A DNA stretch of 64,000 bases from Chryseobacterium rhizoplanae (GCF_900182655.1 NZ_FXTC01000001.1:1116001-1180000), one strand, 5' to 3'. Shown: positions 43,928-53,479, numbered from the stretch's first letter. Numbers and translations: made by a program. Notes: generated by a model from the letters alone, not told the origin.

Positions 43928-46804
43928 ATGAAAAACAAAAAGCAGGGACATTTTCTACCTAAAGCAGGTATTATAGCATTTACATTTCTATTTTTTAACC
44001 TTGCAGAAGCACAGCAGCAGCTTATAGAGCTTAGCGGAAGTATCAAAAATACAGGCACACATAAAGGTCTCGATTCTGTAAAAGTGCAGATCGAAAATAC
44101 ACAGGACACCGTATTAACCGATCAATCGGGTAATTTTAAGCTCAGAACAAGGGTTACTATTCCATTCAGAGTGGTTATTCAGAAAGACGGGTTCAGCAGC
44201 CAGACGGTTGAAATCCTTTCGCCTTCCAACAAAATAACGGTGGGACTTAATCCTCAGAACACCATCATTGATGATGTTGTGATCTCCGCCTCAAGGGTTC
44301 CGGAAAAGATATTGAGATCACCGATCGCTATTGAAAAAATTGATATCAAAACGATCAGGGAAAGTCCGGCAGCATCGTTTTATGAAACCCTGGAAAATGT
44401 AAAAGGGTTACAGCTTTTAACGTCGAGTCTTACTTTAAAAATTCCAAATTCAAGAGGATTCAATTCGCCCAATAATTTCCGTTTTATGCAGTTGGTAGAC
44501 GGTGTAGATGTACAGTCTGCAACACTGGGCGTACCATTGGGAAATGCAATAGGGCCCACAGAACTGGATATCCAGTCGATGGAAGTCACTCCGGGAGCCG
44601 CTTCAGCGCTGTACGGAATGAATGCCATTAACGGACTGGCGAGTTTACAGACCAAAGATCCTTTTACTTCTGAAGGAATAAGTGTTTATTTCCGCGGTGG
44701 AGTGAATCATGTAGATAATGTCAACCATAAAATAAGTTCTCTGGGAGAAAGTGCCATCCGGTTTGCAAAAGTATTCAATAAAAACTTTGCAGTGAAGGTG
44801 AATGCTTCTTATTTCAGCGGAACAGACTGGATTTCCAACGATCTCACCGATCAGAATTTCGGTTCATTGGTAACAGCCAATCCTAATTTTTCACTGGCCA
44901 ATAATCCGGCTGAAGATCTTTGGAATAAATACGGTGACGAAAGAAACAACCGTGTTGCCGTAAAAGTGGATTACAACGGTAAACCTACTACATTCAACGT
45001 TTCCAGAACAGGATATCTTGAGAAAGATCTTGTGAGTCCTGATGTGAAGAATATCAAATTCGATGCAGGATTATATTACCGTTTCGGAGACCAGTGGAGA
45101 ACTTCTTATGTGTATCGTTACTGTTTGCTGGACGGAACTTTCCAGAGAGGAAATAAAATCCGTTTACAGAACGCTACGGTTCAGAACCATAAAGTAGAAC
45201 TGACAGGAAGAGAATTGACCTTCAGAGCGTATGTATCTATAGAAAATACAGGAGATTCTTATAACCTGAAACCTTTGGCAGACAATCTGGACCTTACAAA
45301 TCTTTCCAATACCAACTGGAAAAATATATTTCAGACTGCTCTTCAGAACAGCTTAAATGCTGGAACCAATCTTAATGATGCATTTATTCTAGCCCGGCAG
45401 GAAGCCGATAAAAACAGGGCAGTTCCCGGAACCGCAGCCTTTGAACAGTTAAAAAATACCATTATCGGAATCAATAACTGGGATTCAGCCAATGCAGGAG
45501 TAGCTGGAGCTCCGGCAACAGGAGGGGCAAAGCTTGAACAAAAATCCCGCTTTTATCAGGGTGAACTTACCTACGATTTCAGCAGATTTGTGAAAATTTT
45601 CAGCCTTCTGGCTGGTGTAGATTACCGACTGTACAGCATTACTCCGGATGGAAATAACTTTGTTGATTTCAACCGTCCTGTGAGTGAAAGAAATATTCCT
45701 TTAGCCAACGGCACCTTCGGGAAAGATGTGATCTATCAGAAATATGGAGCTTTTGCACAGATTACCAAGCTTTTCTTTGATGATAAATTAAAAATCAATG
45801 CCGCATTACGTATCGACAGAAACCCGGAGTTTGAAGCAAAGCTGAATCCCAGGATCAGCGTGGTATATTCTCCTGTTAAAGAGCATAACTTCAGGGCATC
45901 TTTCCAGAATGGATATCGTTTCCCTTCGTTATTTGAAGCACTTTCTTTCGTGAATAACGGGAATGTAAGAAGAGTAGGAGGTCTTTCAAAAGTAAATGAC
46001 GGATTAGGTTATCTGGAAAATTCTTATACACTGGCTTCTATTGACAGGTTCACCTCAGCGGTAAATGCTGATGTGGATGCAGGAAAAACCCAAAGCCAGG
46101 CTGCTCAGGATAATAAACAGCTTTTAACGGTAGCCAGTTTACAAAAGCTACAGCCGGAAAAAATCAATTCATTTGAAATAGGATATAAGTCTGTGTTTTT
46201 CAATAATAAACTGGTGCTTGACTGGGATTTCTATTACAACATCTACGAAGGATTCCTGGGACAGGTAGAAGTGGCAGTTCCAAAAAACAGCCAGGTGGGA
46301 AGCAATGCAGCCGTGCTTGCGATGCTCGACAGAAGTAAACAGGACAGATACAGGGTTTATACCAACAGTAACAGCACTTACAAAAGCTATGGAACCTCTT
46401 TGGGAGTCCGGTATAATATTACAGGAAACTATAATATCAATACCAATGTTTCTTATAACGATCTTGCATCCAACAATACCTCAGACCTCTTTATCACTGC
46501 ATTCAACACTCCAAAATGGATGGTAAACGTAAGTTTGGGAAATAGAGAAATCGTCAAAAACATAGGATTTACCATTGTAGGAAGATGGCAGAGCGGCTTT
46601 ACATGGGAAAGTCCTTTAGCATCAGGACCCATTCCAGCTTATTATACGATCGATGCACAGGCAACATGGAAACTTCCTGAAATTCATGCGAATATTAAAA
46701 TTGGAGCTACCAATTTGCTTAACCGCCGTTATTTCCAGTATGCAGCTGGCCCTGAAATCGGAGGGCTGTATTATCTCGCTTTTACGTATGACTTAAAACT
46801 GTAA
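43928..46804 (+). CDS. TonB-dependent receptor in the sulfur locus
   Basis: 958 residues. Signal peptide (ends LAEAQ), carboxypeptidase-like regulatory domain (about 35-110), then the plug (VPEKILRSPIAIEKID, FYETLENVKGLQL, MEVTPGAASALYGMNAINGL) and a large barrel with typical C-terminal strand YYLAFTYDLKL. It ends 5 bp before the siroheme/permease fusion gene, so it is part of the sulfur locus. It probably imports a sulfur source or a metal-linked ligand; substrate unknown. Confidence 0.9.
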   Translation: MKNKKQGHFLPKAGIIAFTFLFFNLAEAQQQLIELSGSIKNTGTHKGLDSVKVQIENTQDTVLTDQSGNFKLRTRVTIPFRVVIQKDGFSSQTVEILSPSNKITVGLNPQNTIIDDVVISASRVPEKILRSPIAIEKIDIKTIRESPAASFYETLENVKGLQLLTSSLTLKIPNSRGFNSPNNFRFMQLVDGVDVQSATLGVPLGNAIGPTELDIQSMEVTPGAASALYGMNAINGLASLQTKDPFTSEGISVYFRGGVNHVDNVNHKISSLGESAIRFAKVFNKNFAVKVNASYFSGTDWISNDLTDQNFGSLVTANPNFSLANNPAEDLWNKYGDERNNRVAVKVDYNGKPTTFNVSRTGYLEKDLVSPDVKNIKFDAGLYYRFGDQWRTSYVYRYCLLDGTFQRGNKIRLQNATVQNHKVELTGRELTFRAYVSIENTGDSYNLKPLADNLDLTNLSNTNWKNIFQTALQNSLNAGTNLNDAFILARQEADKNRAVPGTAAFEQLKNTIIGINNWDSANAGVAGAPATGGAKLEQKSRFYQGELTYDFSRFVKIFSLLAGVDYRLYSITPDGNNFVDFNRPVSERNIPLANGTFGKDVIYQKYGAFAQITKLFFDDKLKINAALRIDRNPEFEAKLNPRISVVYSPVKEHNFRASFQNGYRFPSLFEALSFVNNGNVRRVGGLSKVNDGLGYLENSYTLASIDRFTSAVNADVDAGKTQSQAAQDNKQLLTVASLQKLQPEKINSFEIGYKSVFFNNKLVLDWDFYYNIYEGFLGQVEVAVPKNSQVGSNAAVLAMLDRSKQDRYRVYTNSNSTYKSYGTSLGVRYNITGNYNINTNVSYNDLASNNTSDLFITAFNTPKWMVNVSLGNREIVKNIGFTIVGRWQSGFTWESPLASGPIPAYYTIDAQATWKLPEIHANIKIGATNLLNRRYFQYAAGPEIGGLYYLAFTYDLKL

Positions 46805-46809
46805 TCAGG

Positions 46810-48327
46810 ATGAGCAATTCTTTATATCCCATATTTTTAAAACTTGAAAACCTGTCACTGCTGATCATCGGCGGTGGCAAAGTTGCCCTTGAAAAACTGG
46901 AGTCCGTACTGGGAAACTCTCCGGATACTTTCATCAAACTGGTGGCAAAAGAAATTATTCCTGAAGTCAGGGCCTTACAACATGAATTTTCTAATCTAAC
47001 CCTGCATGAAAGAGCCTACGATGAACATGATTTTAATGATGCCGATCTTGCCATTATTGCAGTAAATGATATTAAACTGGCAGGAGAAATCAGGGGAAAA
47101 GCCCAGCAGAAAAATGTATTGGTGAATATTGCTGACAAGCCTGATCTGTGTGACTTTTATTTAGGTTCCATTGTCAAAAAAGGAAGTCTTAAAATTGCGA
47201 TTTCCACCAATGGGAAATCTCCGACTATCGCCAAGAGATTAAGGGAAACCTTTACCGAAACCATTCCTGACGAAATGGATCATGTGTTGGATAATATGCA
47301 GCATATCCGGAACAAACTGACGGGAGATTTCAATTATAAAGTGAAGGAACTCAACAAAATCACTACAGAATATCTGTCTGACGGAAAAGTTTCTTCAAAA
47401 CCGGATATGGAAATGGAGAAACTGATTAATATTACCAAAACAGCCCAAAGAAAAGCCAATATTTACCTTGCCATCATTGGTGTTTTACTTCTTTTCGGAT
47501 TATTTGGACTTGTGGTCTATCAGTTTAATCTTTCAGATGACATCCAATATTTTCTGAACAAAGACGGCCATATCTTTTACTGGATGCTGTTTGCAGGCTT
47601 TATGGCAGAAATTGTCGCCGGATCCATGGGAATGGGTTATGGAGTAATCTGTACCACCATTCTTTTACTGCTGAATGTTCCACCGCCTGTTGTGAGTGCG
47701 AGCATCCACTCTGCAGAATCGTTTACCACAGCAGCAGGAAGTTTCAGCCATTACAAACTGGGAAATGTCAATAAGAAAATGGTGTGGGTATTATTCCCGC
47801 TGGCTATTGTGGGGTCTGTTATCGGGGCATTGACGCTGTCTCATTACGGGGAACATTATGCTCATATTGTAAAGCCTATTATTGCCTGCTACACCTTGTA
47901 TCTTGGAATTAACATCTTACGAAATGCATTTAAGGATAAAAAATCAGGACAAGCGAAAACCAAACGGAGAACCAATCTCAGAATATTAGGATTGGCAGGA
48001 GGTTTTATTGATTCCTTTGCTGGTGGCGGCTGGGGACCTTTGGTAACCGGAACACTGATCAAAGAGGGAAGGATTCCCCGTTATGTCGTGGGAAGCTCTA
48101 CCGTAGCCAAGTTTTTACTAACTGTAACGAGTGCGATAACTTTTATTTTCACCATTGGAATTCATCACTGGAATATTGTTTTAGGACTTTTATTGGGTGG
48201 TATTTTTACGGCTCCGTTTTCGGCGATGCTTACGGCAAAACTTCCTACAAAAAAAATGTTTGTTGTGGTAGGAATTGTAGTTATTCTGATGAGTCTTGTT
48301 ACAATAACAAAGTCTTTTTTGTCATAA
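46810..48327 (+). CDS. Fusion of siroheme synthase dehydrogenase/chelatase domain and TauE/SafE permease
   Basis: 505 residues in one frame. Residues 1-210 match the precorrin-2 dehydrogenase/sirohydrochlorin ferrochelatase (CysG N-terminal/Met8) domain: LLIIGGGKVALEKLE, NIADKPDLCDFYLGSIV with Asp109 at the catalytic position, and ISTNGKSPTIAKRLRE. Residues about 215-505 are a TauE/SafE (TSUP) permease with 8-9 helices (GSMGMGYGVICTTI, GGFIDSFAGGGWGP, VVGSSTVAKF). The first part finishes siroheme for CysI. The second may carry sulfite, sulfate or an organosulfur anion. Confidence 0.88.
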   Translation: MSNSLYPIFLKLENLSLLIIGGGKVALEKLESVLGNSPDTFIKLVAKEIIPEVRALQHEFSNLTLHERAYDEHDFNDADLAIIAVNDIKLAGEIRGKAQQKNVLVNIADKPDLCDFYLGSIVKKGSLKIAISTNGKSPTIAKRLRETFTETIPDEMDHVLDNMQHIRNKLTGDFNYKVKELNKITTEYLSDGKVSSKPDMEMEKLINITKTAQRKANIYLAIIGVLLLFGLFGLVVYQFNLSDDIQYFLNKDGHIFYWMLFAGFMAEIVAGSMGMGYGVICTTILLLLNVPPPVVSASIHSAESFTTAAGSFSHYKLGNVNKKMVWVLFPLAIVGSVIGALTLSHYGEHYAHIVKPIIACYTLYLGINILRNAFKDKKSGQAKTKRRTNLRILGLAGGFIDSFAGGGWGPLVTGTLIKEGRIPRYVVGSSTVAKFLLTVTSAITFIFTIGIHHWNIVLGLLLGGIFTAPFSAMLTAKLPTKKMFVVVGIVVILMSLVTITKSFLS

Positions 48328-48715
48328 AAAATTAAACGCAGAGATTTTAATGTTTTACTTTAATTTGAGGATCAAAGGGGGAAAAATTCATGATATCGCC
48401 TATTGGCACTATCATTACTCATTTTTAGTAACAATCTGAAACCATTAAAACTTTGCGTTTTTTTATTTTTTTAAACTATATATAAAATGTTTTTGGGAAA
48501 CGCAAAGACGCAACATGATTAATAAAAGGCTGCTATAAGGCACAAGGATTTTATCTCCGATAAAATTGAATACCGCATATTTCTTCTAGATCTTTAAAAA
48601 AATCTATATCATATCCTTTGCTGAAAATCTAATATTGAGCGAAGTCGAAATATTCTTGCGACTTAAAAATTTCACATAAACTTGTAAAAATCTTTGTGCC
48701 CTTGCGATTATCCAA
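48328..48715. other. Intergenic region without a recognisable gene
   Basis: About 390 bp of AT-rich sequence between the fusion gene and DoxX. Repeated words such as AAACGCAGAG, ACTTTGCGTTTTT, AACGCAAAGACGC and CTTTGTGCCCTTGCG recall dispersed flavobacterial intergenic repeats. No coding frame or structured RNA was recognised. Confidence 0.5.
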
Positions 48716-48742
48716 CAAAAAACAGCTCTTAAAAAAGAGCTG
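48716..48742 (-). terminator. Terminator of the DoxX gene
   Basis: CAGCTCTT-AAAA-AAGAGCTG hairpin; on the reverse strand it is followed by TTTTTTG, just after the stop of the gene at 48757. Confidence 0.85.
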
Positions 48743-48756
48743 CTTAAACTAATTAA

Positions 48757-49245
48757 TTATTTAAGATTTGTTTTTTTTAAAGTATCAAGTCCGAAACCTG
48801 TACATCCCTGAAACAAAAACAGGAGTAAAAACAGAAGATACAACGTCTGAGGCAGATAAAGAAAATAACTCAGCCATGTAAAAGGATCTACTTCGTAAAT
48901 TCCGGTTTCTGGCTTTACAGGAACTAGTTCCTTAGGAATTGAACTGAGATCATGCGTGAATAATGCAACCAGAATAATGATGATTAAAAACACAGAGCTT
49001 ATTCTCGTCCAGAAACCCAGCATTAAAAATAGCCCGAATACACATTCACAGAAAGCCGTAAAATTCGCCGTAAACTGTGGAAATGGAAATCCAATAGAAC
49101 TTATAGTATTCAACATATATCCTTGAAAAATAGGATGGAAAAGTTTGTTAAAGCCCGCTATAAAAAAGAAGAGCCCAATAAGTATTCTGCAGAGTGCATA
49201 TATATTGACTGTATTCTTTTCGAGGTTTGATCGTATTGCTTTCAT
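48757..49245 (-). CDS. DoxX-family membrane protein
   Basis: 162 residues with four TM helices: ALCRILIGLFFFIAGFNKLF, FTAFCECVFGLFLMLGFWTR, VFLIIIILVALFT and LYLLFLLLFLFQG. The RIxxGxxFxxxGxxKLxxP start is the DoxX/MauE-like signature. Role uncertain; DoxX proteins are linked to quinone or thiol redox systems. A Cys/His-containing small exported protein is encoded just upstream on the same strand. Confidence 0.85.
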   Translation of the reverse strand: MKAIRSNLEKNTVNIYALCRILIGLFFFIAGFNKLFHPIFQGYMLNTISSIGFPFPQFTANFTAFCECVFGLFLMLGFWTRISSVFLIIIILVALFTHDLSSIPKELVPVKPETGIYEVDPFTWLSYFLYLPQTLYLLFLLLFLFQGCTGFGLDTLKKTNLK

Positions 49246-49356
49246 TATTTTTTTAATTCATTTTTGATTAAATCAACATGACAGTACCATGAACAGGGAT
49301 TGATCATGTGATTATTTGATTAGATAACAAGGTTTTTATGTAAATCTCAGATCACG

Positions 49357-49749
49357 TTATTTCACGATAGCTGAAATGTATCCTGTTATTTTAGGAGGAA
49401 TCCAGATAGAATTAAAAAATGAAGAATAGGGTGGATCATCATATAAGAAATAACGGTTGTTTATTTCCTGATCTATAAATTTTTCAAAGGCAAAAGAATG
49501 AAAAGAAGCAGTAAAAAACAGAGAAAAACCGGAACAGTAATTACTGTTACATTTTATCGGAGTTCTGTTGTTATCCGCAAAATCAAGCTCATTGCATTTT
49601 TTATGAGAAGTCTTTTCCTGACTGTAATGATGTTTTGTTTCTGTGGAAAGAAAGTTGGTATTTTCTGTTTTTAGGATCACCAGATGGAGCAATATTACAA
49701 ATATATTAAATACCTGTAGATACTGCCATAATCCATTTCTTTTCCTCAT
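49357..49749 (-). CDS. Small exported Cys/His-containing hypothetical protein
   Basis: 130 residues. An N-terminal hydrophobic segment (about 10-26), then a His/Cys stretch (KHHYSQEKTSHKKC, CNSNYCSGF) and a C-terminal PPYSSFFNSIWIPPKI. The layout recalls small DUF2946/DUF6660-type proteins found near metal-uptake receptors in Bacteroidota. That is only a resemblance. It is 111 bp upstream of the DoxX gene on the same strand. Confidence 0.6.
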   Translation of the reverse strand: MRKRNGLWQYLQVFNIFVILLHLVILKTENTNFLSTETKHHYSQEKTSHKKCNELDFADNNRTPIKCNSNYCSGFSLFFTASFHSFAFEKFIDQEINNRYFLYDDPPYSSFFNSIWIPPKITGYISAIVK

Positions 49750-49798
49750 AAATACAATAGAATGAAGACAAATATAGTAAAATATTCATAACTGATTT

Positions 49799-50500
49799 TT
49801 AATTGAATGCCTGTTTATCAAGCTCAGAAACTACGACTTTAGCCATTTCTTTAGAACTGAAAGGATTTTGTCCTGTGATCAAATTACCATCCACCACCAC
49901 GTTGGAAGTCATCGGAATAAAAGCTTTTTTATAATGTACATCCCGTTCTTTAAGGGCTGCTTCAAGATTAAAAGGAACTTCATTTTTCCTTCTTGCCAAA
50001 GTTTCTTCAAACCAGTCAAATCCAGTAATATTTCTACCTTTGATCATGTATTCTCCATCAGAAAGCTTTACGTTCAATAATCCTCCAACTCCATGACAGA
50101 TCGCTGCGACCATTTTATTATTTTCATATTGGTTTCTTAGTATAATCTGTAGAGTTGTATTATCAGGAAAGTCATACATTGTTCCATGCCCGCCTGCAAG
50201 ATATACGCAGTCGAAAGATTCATTCTTTACCTCATCGAGACTTTTTGTATGTGTTAATTCATTCATAAACCCTGGATTTTGATAATATTTTTTTGAAATT
50301 CCATCCAGAACCAGAGGTTTAAGGCTTTCCGGATCAACGGGAGTATTTCCGCCTTTAGGAGAAGCTATGGTAATCTGCCATCCTTTCTCCCTGGCAGCGT
50401 GATAAATATGGGTAAGCTCGCTCAGCCATAAGCCTGTTTTAAAATTACCGCTGGCATATTGATCTACGTTCGTTATGATTAGCAATATTTTTTTCATCAT
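49799..50500 (-). CDS. DJ-1/PfpI-family protein (type 1 glutamine amidotransferase-like)
   Basis: 233 residues. Nucleophile elbow AAICHGVGGLL with the reactive Cys, plus KTGLWLSEL and YLAGGHGTMYDFPDN. This is the Hsp31/YDR533C-like subgroup, with possible glyoxalase III, deglycase-type or chaperone activity. It starts 7 bp after the AraC-family gene, so they form an operon. Confidence 0.9.
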   Translation of the reverse strand: MMKKILLIITNVDQYASGNFKTGLWLSELTHIYHAAREKGWQITIASPKGGNTPVDPESLKPLVLDGISKKYYQNPGFMNELTHTKSLDEVKNESFDCVYLAGGHGTMYDFPDNTTLQIILRNQYENNKMVAAICHGVGGLLNVKLSDGEYMIKGRNITGFDWFEETLARRKNEVPFNLEAALKERDVHYKKAFIPMTSNVVVDGNLITGQNPFSSKEMAKVVVSELDKQAFN

Positions 50501-50507
50501 GATAGTA

Positions 50508-51416
50508 TTAATTAAAAGATTTCCTGAATTCTAACGGTGAAACAGTGGTCTGATTTTTAAATAAGCGGTGAAAGGATTGAGGATGCTCAAATCCTAAATT
50601 ATACGCAATCTCAGAAACGGTCATTGTAGTAGTAGACAGCAGTTCTTTTGCCTTTTCTATTACTCTGTTCTGGATATGCTGCTGGGTAGTCTGTCCTGTA
50701 TGAACTCTTAGCATATCACTCAAATAATTAGGACTGATATTCATCTGCGACGCCACAAACTGTACAGTAGGAATACCATTGATCAATAATTTTTCATCTT
50801 TAAAATAATCATCGAGCAGATTTTCCAGCTGGCTTAAAAGATCATGATTCACCTTTTTCCGGGTTAAAAACTGGCGGTTGTAGAATCTGTCGCAGTATTT
50901 TAACAGCAAATCAATATTGGATACCAGTAAATCCTGGGTGAAACCATCCATATTAGCTTCTATCTCCCTGCTGATATTATCCATGATATCCGTTACGGAT
51001 TTTTCTTCTTTTTCGGAAAGATACAAAGCCTCATTCGCAGTATAGGAGAAGTAGCCATAATCTTTTATTACGGAAGCTAATGGATATCCTTGCAGAAAGT
51101 CAGGGTGAATAACCAGCACGCTTCCTCTTACTTCGGAAAGCAGAATATCTTCAAACTGCAATACCTGGTGGGGAGCAATAAAATACATAATCCCATCTTC
51201 GAAATCATAATAATGCTGTCCGTATTTGCATCTGCCTGCACAATCTTTTTTAATGGAAACTACATAAAAATCCGTAGTCACCGAACTTAAAATAGTTTCA
51301 GGATCAATATTCACTTCATTAAAATCAAAGACACTGATCAAAGGGTTGGAAGGCCTTTTCAGGTTCAGGTACCTGTGTAATGCGGTGATGGAGGTTATTT
51401 TTTCGGGAGCTTTCAT
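50508..51416 (-). CDS. AraC-family transcriptional regulator
   Basis: 302 residues. The N-terminal sensor part includes CAGRCKYGQHYYDFEDGIMYF. The C-terminal double HTH has VQFVASQMNISPNYLSDMLR and TVSEIAYNLGFEHPQSFHRLF, then SPLEFRKSF. It is coupled to the DJ-1/PfpI gene and probably controls it; effector unknown. Confidence 0.9.
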   Translation of the reverse strand: MKAPEKITSITALHRYLNLKRPSNPLISVFDFNEVNIDPETILSSVTTDFYVVSIKKDCAGRCKYGQHYYDFEDGIMYFIAPHQVLQFEDILLSEVRGSVLVIHPDFLQGYPLASVIKDYGYFSYTANEALYLSEKEEKSVTDIMDNISREIEANMDGFTQDLLVSNIDLLLKYCDRFYNRQFLTRKKVNHDLLSQLENLLDDYFKDEKLLINGIPTVQFVASQMNISPNYLSDMLRVHTGQTTQQHIQNRVIEKAKELLSTTTMTVSEIAYNLGFEHPQSFHRLFKNQTTVSPLEFRKSFN

Positions 51417-51429
51417 TTTATTTCTTTTT

Positions 51430-51500
51430 TACCACCCCGTCAAAAATTCTTTGAATTTTCGCCACCCCTCCGAAGGAGGGGAATATTTTGCCCTTCGGTT
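51430..51500 (+). repeat. Dispersed two-hairpin repeat, copy 4
   Basis: ACCACCCCGTC, CAAAAATTC-TTT-GAATTTTcG and CCCCTCC-GAA-GGAGGGG. It lies in the gap between the AraC gene and the epimerase-like gene. Confidence 0.85.
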
Positions 51501-51538
51501 GTGGTATTGGTGTTTCTAAGTTACTTATTTTAACGAAA

Positions 51539-52474
51539 TTATTTTGCTGATTGCTGTTCTTTTTTGATCTGCTCAATTCCTTGTCTGTAAGTCGTTACCG
51601 CAAATTCCGGGAATCTCTTTCTGAATTTTGAATCATCAAAAAGGTTATCATATTGATATCTCGGAAGCAGTTCCAGTAATTCTTTTGCATTTTTGTTGAA
51701 TAAAGATCCTATTGTAAAAAATAGTTTCGGGATTACAGAATACCTGAATTCTTTTCCATAGACCTGAGAAGCCAAAGCAATAAATTCTTTATAATTCAGC
51801 TTATGATCATCTACCGGTAAATGCCATGTCTGTCCGTAGGCATCAGGTGTATTTCCGATCAAAGCAGTGGCACGGCTGGCATCAGGAGTCCAGATCAGGC
51901 TTCTTATCTTATCATCTCTCAAAGGAACTTTGAGTTTCTTATCCTCTTTAATAGCATTGAAAATAAGGCTATTCGTAATACTCTGAGTTTTTCCGGGACC
52001 ATAAAATTCAGGAGCTCTGCAGATAACAGCTTCTATGTTTCCGGCTTTCATTTCTGTTAAAAGCATTTCTGTCATCTGTTTTCTTATCATTCCTTTTCTT
52101 CCCACAGGAGCGAATCTGGTTTGCTCTGTTAACACCTCATTATTTTGAGGATACATATAGGTATTATCAAAATAGACCAGCTTTGTTCCGTTGATTTTAC
52201 AGGCTTCAATTACATTTTTCATGATGGTCAAAAACTGTCTTTCCCATAAATCCGTATCCATAGGAAGGCCAAGGGTAAAATAAGCTATTTCACTTCCTTT
52301 CACGGCTTCTATTGCTTTTTCTCTGCCTGATAAATCGGCTGAGAAAACAGTATCTGTATCATTTACTTTTTTGGCATTTCTGCTGACAATACGGATATCT
52401 GAAGTGTAATTTCTTTTCAGTTCTCTTGCCAGTTCTTCACCAATCTGCCCATTGGCACCTAATATGGTTTGCAT
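51539..52474 (-). CDS. NAD-dependent epimerase/dehydratase-like (extended SDR) protein
   Basis: 311 residues. Nucleotide motif LGANGQIGEELA at the N-terminus (GxxGxxG), YFDNTYMYPQNNEV as the active-site strand, and a C-terminal part fitting NmrA/epimerase-type folds. Substrate unknown. Confidence 0.85.
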   Translation of the reverse strand: MQTILGANGQIGEELARELKRNYTSDIRIVSRNAKKVNDTDTVFSADLSGREKAIEAVKGSEIAYFTLGLPMDTDLWERQFLTIMKNVIEACKINGTKLVYFDNTYMYPQNNEVLTEQTRFAPVGRKGMIRKQMTEMLLTEMKAGNIEAVICRAPEFYGPGKTQSITNSLIFNAIKEDKKLKVPLRDDKIRSLIWTPDASRATALIGNTPDAYGQTWHLPVDDHKLNYKEFIALASQVYGKEFRYSVIPKLFFTIGSLFNKNAKELLELLPRYQYDNLFDDSKFRKRFPEFAVTTYRQGIEQIKKEQQSAK

Positions 52475-52679
52475 CGTTTTCTATTTTGAAGGTTACGTAT
52501 TCCATTGAAAATAAACAAGATATTTTCAACTGCTTTTATTTATGATACAAAATTCGGGCATAATTATAAAAACAGAGTAACTTAATCCATGGAAGTTGTA
52601 ACATAATCTCTGAAGAGCGAAAGAAACATAAAAAAATAATGCTGAGAAAGTAAAAATACAGCATTGAATCATTATTTTA

Positions 52680-52869
52680 ACCACAAAAGGCACAAAAGTC
52701 TTAAACACTTCAATTTTTTCAGAACCAAACCTTATGCGTAATAAGTACACCCTAAGTTTTGTGAAAATCAAAGATTTTCATCTTATGTGAACTTTCCTGC
52801 GATATCATTTTAAACTTACTTAAATAACTTAAGTGCTTTAAAATGATACCTTTTGTGACTTTTGTGGTT
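52680..52869. repeat. 190-bp element with 20-bp terminal inverted repeats
   Basis: AACCACAAAAGGCACAAAAG at 52680-52699 and the complement of AACCACAAAAGTCACAAAAG at 52850-52869 differ at one base. Inside, AAACACTT and AAGTGCTTT and two ATGATATC/ATGATACC-type words are also mirrored. No coding capacity. The remaining 52475-52934 gap shows no gene; a weak 81-codon reverse frame at 52526-52771 is judged spurious. Confidence 0.75.
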
Positions 52870-52934
52870 TGGTAAAGTTAAACAACTTTATAATAATCAG
52901 GTATAATTCTTTACTCTCTCAGCCTTACTGATCT

Positions 52935-53324
52935 TTATTTTTGGTCCAAAGCCAGGTAATTATCTTTAATTCTGCTGATCAGAATGTAGAACAATCCGGC
53001 ATAGATCATCTGAATGCCCATTGCTTCCCAGTTTTCAACCGTACTGCTACCAAAAAGCAGCAGAATAATCAGAGATGCTCCGGCCATAGTGGCAATACGG
53101 GTTTTAAAACCAATGGTCAGCAGAACACCAATTGTAAATTCGAGAAAGGGGAGAGTGACACTAAAAAGATGAACCATTGGCTGCGGCAGCCAGCTTGTTT
53201 CAAAACCTTTCATCATTCCTGATGCAAAATCCTGTAGTTTTACCAAACGGACTAATCCGTGTCCTAAAAGATTGATTCCCATCGACACACGAAGGAAAAA
53301 ATAAGCTGTTTTTGTATTATTCAT
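52935..53324 (-). CDS. DoxX-family membrane protein
   Basis: 129 residues from the ATG at 53324; the longer frame to 53408 includes part of a repeat. Four TM helices: FLRVSMGINLLGHGLVRL, FLEFTIGVLLTIGFKTRI, AGASLIILLLFGSS and QMIYAGLFYILIS. The pattern fits DoxX. It is downstream of a deacetylase gene on the same strand, separated by an inverted repeat. Confidence 0.82.
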   Translation of the reverse strand: MNNTKTAYFFLRVSMGINLLGHGLVRLVKLQDFASGMMKGFETSWLPQPMVHLFSVTLPFLEFTIGVLLTIGFKTRIATMAGASLIILLLFGSSTVENWEAMGIQMIYAGLFYILISRIKDNYLALDQK

Positions 53325-53347
53325 AAAGGTATTTTTTAGAATGGAAG

Positions 53348-53479
53348 AGGGAAGCTGGAGGCTGGAAGATATACATCTGTTATGATTCACTTTTACCGTG
53401 TCTATCATTTATTTCAATTATTCTGTAATTTGTTTTTACGGACTTCAATAACTTCCTTCCTCCAGCTTCCAGCTTCCCT
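53348..53479. repeat. Inverted repeat spanning the deacetylase-DoxX gap
   Basis: AGGGAAGCTGGAGGCTGGA (53348-53366) pairs with TCCAGCTTCCAGCTTCCCT (53461-53479), 18 of 19 bases. The right arm overlaps the stop codon of the deacetylase gene. Confidence 0.7.

Noticed and set aside
52526..52771. 81-codon reverse-strand open frame
   Set aside because: It overlaps the 190-bp inverted-repeat element, has no recognisable motif and a biased hydrophobic composition expected from AT-rich sequence.
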